Both the position numbers and the translations under genes were made by a program. Below the pieces are notes generated by a model. That model saw only the letters and a list, made by a program, of their open reading frames with translations, was not told the origin of the DNA and did not search any database. From an uncultured Succinatimonas sp. (GTDB lineage Bacteria > Pseudomonadota > Gammaproteobacteria > Enterobacterales > Succinivibrionaceae), in NCBI GenBank assembly GCA_937896115.1, contig CALBLB010000216.1, positions 1-6,152 on the forward strand: DNA of 6,152 nt, in the 5' to 3' direction. This document shows positions 5,072 to 6,152 of this stretch, piece by piece; the stretch's first letter is position 1; every line of letters begins with the position of its first letter.

Positions 5072-6152
5072 TTACTTGAGTTTTTGCTTTTTGATCCTGC
5101 AATATTTTCCTGAAAAAACCAAAGCATATGCTAAAACACTTTTTACTGATAAGTCATCAATTAAGTTTTGTGCGTATCTTTTGGAATTTATCTGAGTCAT
5201 GGCTTGTTGCATTTCATTTTCCATTTGTGCACTTTTCGGGCAATATTTGATTTCCATTACGCATGCAAATTTGCCGTTTTGATCTTTAAACGAAAAATCC
5301 AAATAACCGTCACCGGCTTCAGAGTTTGAACGATACTCACTGATGAAAGATCCGCAATTTGCCAGTATCCCTGACAGAAATCCTTGATACAGATTTTCCT
5401 TTTTTGATTTTGAGGCAAAGTCTCGAATGGATATATATGACTGTAAAAGCAGTGAAAGTTCATTTTCAGCAGTTTCCGCATCACCGTTTAAAAAAGATGC
5501 GGCGATTTTTACTGCTTTGTTTTCGTGACCGCTTACTACAGTGTCGTCGAAGTTATCTTGAATATTTTTTTTGAAACATTCAAGGATCTCTTTGTTAGGA
5601 ATTCTTAAGAGATATTTTCCATCGGGGGTAAAACCAAGACAGGTAAGATATCCCGTGTGTATAAGCAACGAGAAGAAGTCTTCAGGGTGATGCCATCTGA
5701 GATCGTCATAGTTCATGGCGTCATTTACTGCAACTTCTATGTTTTTTCCGTCTACCAGATCCTGAAGCTGTGTATTAACATTACTGCTTAAGTAATTGAC
5801 GTAACCTTTAAGAGCATTGGATGAAGTGCTGTTATTCCAAAAGTTTTCTGCTCTGATGTATTGCTCGGTACGGTTTTGCACATGGAGATAATTTTTGGCA
5901 ACAAAATTAAGCACGTCCCAAGGGCAGAAAATATCGTCATGAAAAAATTTGTATCCGTCATAGTTATTTCTTACCAAGGGTAAATATTTGGTTAAACCGT
6001 AATCGTTAAGCAGTTTGACGGTTTCCTGCTTGTTAAAACCTATGATCGAAGAAAATTGGATCTGAGTATCGAGTACTGAATTGGTAATCGCATTGTTTAC
6101 ACCGGTAAAAATGCTGTTTTTGGCAACTTTAAGACAACCCGTCATCACTACT
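5072..6152 (-). CDS. AAA-ATPase-like / PD-(D/E)XK nuclease domain protein, 5'-partial
   Basis: The frame stays open past the ATG/GTG cluster near 6143-6148 to the window edge. The first visible residues, VVMTGCLKVAKNSIFTGVNN, match an internal segment of the AAA-ATPase_like (PF09820) family, so the N-terminal P-loop ATPase core is outside the window. About 359 residues are visible. Counting from the GTG at 6148, IGFNKQETVKLLNDYGL (36-52) and NNYDGYKFFHDDIFCPWDVLNFV (61-83) are strongly characteristic of this family. The C-terminal PDDEXK_9 (DUF1703) nuclease-like domain starts near NLYQGFLSGIL (252-262) and has GDGYLDFSF (279-287) with the acidic Asp284, then MEIKY (298-302) supplying the E-x-K (Glu299, Lys301), and the supporting helix AMTQINSKRYAQ (316-327). 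The nuclease signature therefore looks intact. Such genes are often multicopy in gut anaerobes; their function is not established. The MYG1-family gene follows 117 bp downstream on the same strand but seems separately transcribed. Confidence 0.85.
   Translation of the reverse strand, partial: VVMTGCLKVAKNSIFTGVNNAITNSVLDTQIQFSSIIGFNKQETVKLLNDYGLTKYLPLVRNNYDGYKFFHDDIFCPWDVLNFVAKNYLHVQNRTEQYIRAENFWNNSTSSNALKGYVNYLSSNVNTQLQDLVDGKNIEVAVNDAMNYDDLRWHHPEDFFSLLIHTGYLTCLGFTPDGKYLLRIPNKEILECFKKNIQDNFDDTVVSGHENKAVKIAASFLNGDAETAENELSLLLQSYISIRDFASKSKKENLYQGFLSGILANCGSFISEYRSNSEAGDGYLDFSFKDQNGKFACVMEIKYCPKSAQMENEMQQAMTQINSKRYAQNLIDDLSVKSVLAYALVFSGKYCRIKKQKLK

Noticed and set aside
6143..6148. GTG/ATG pair as the start of the nuclease-domain gene
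   Set aside because: The frame continues to the window edge and the first residues match an internal segment of the AAA-ATPase-like family, so the gene is truncated by the window.

Overview
The window is about 6.15 kb of moderately AT-rich bacterial DNA holding six protein-coding genes; the two outermost run off the window edges. No rRNA, tRNA, CRISPR array, insertion sequence or phage gene could be recognised. The gene content, with strong AAGGAG-type ribosome binding sites, a MYG1-family protein and an AAA-ATPase-like/PD-(D/E)XK protein of a type common in gut anaerobes, would suit an anaerobic, host-associated Gram-negative. Succinivibrionaceae is my best guess, but this is low-confidence inference from memory, not something the sequence proves.

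Bases 1-2180 (+ strand) are a sugar-acid metabolism segment. It holds a four-carbon acid sugar kinase (DUF1537/OtnK-DtnK family, N-terminus off the window), followed 20 bp later by a 316-aa protein. The first ~200 residues of that protein follow the KDPG/KHG aldolase fold pattern but appear to have lost every catalytic residue, and its C-terminal ~110 residues are a VOC/glyoxalase-like domain. The two are almost certainly co-transcribed, and the rest of the operon would lie upstream.

Bases 2181-3837 (+ strand) are a second unit: a DUF1189 multi-pass membrane protein, then a DUF1036 protein with an export signal. Both are probably envelope proteins of unknown function. A perfect 10-bp inverted repeat flanks a candidate -10 box and overlaps the DUF1189 start codon.

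Bases 3838-3964 are a convergent intergenic region with two consecutive hairpins, the second a probable bidirectional terminator. Bases 3965-6152 (- strand) hold a MYG1-family (UPF0160) DHH-like phosphoesterase/exonuclease with its own candidate promoter. Upstream of it is a C-terminal portion of an AAA-ATPase-like protein with a PD-(D/E)XK nuclease domain, whose N-terminal ATPase core is outside the window.

The most notable observation is the apparently catalytically dead aldolase fused to a VOC-like domain beside an intact tetronate-type kinase. The second is the inverted repeat at the DUF1189 promoter/start.
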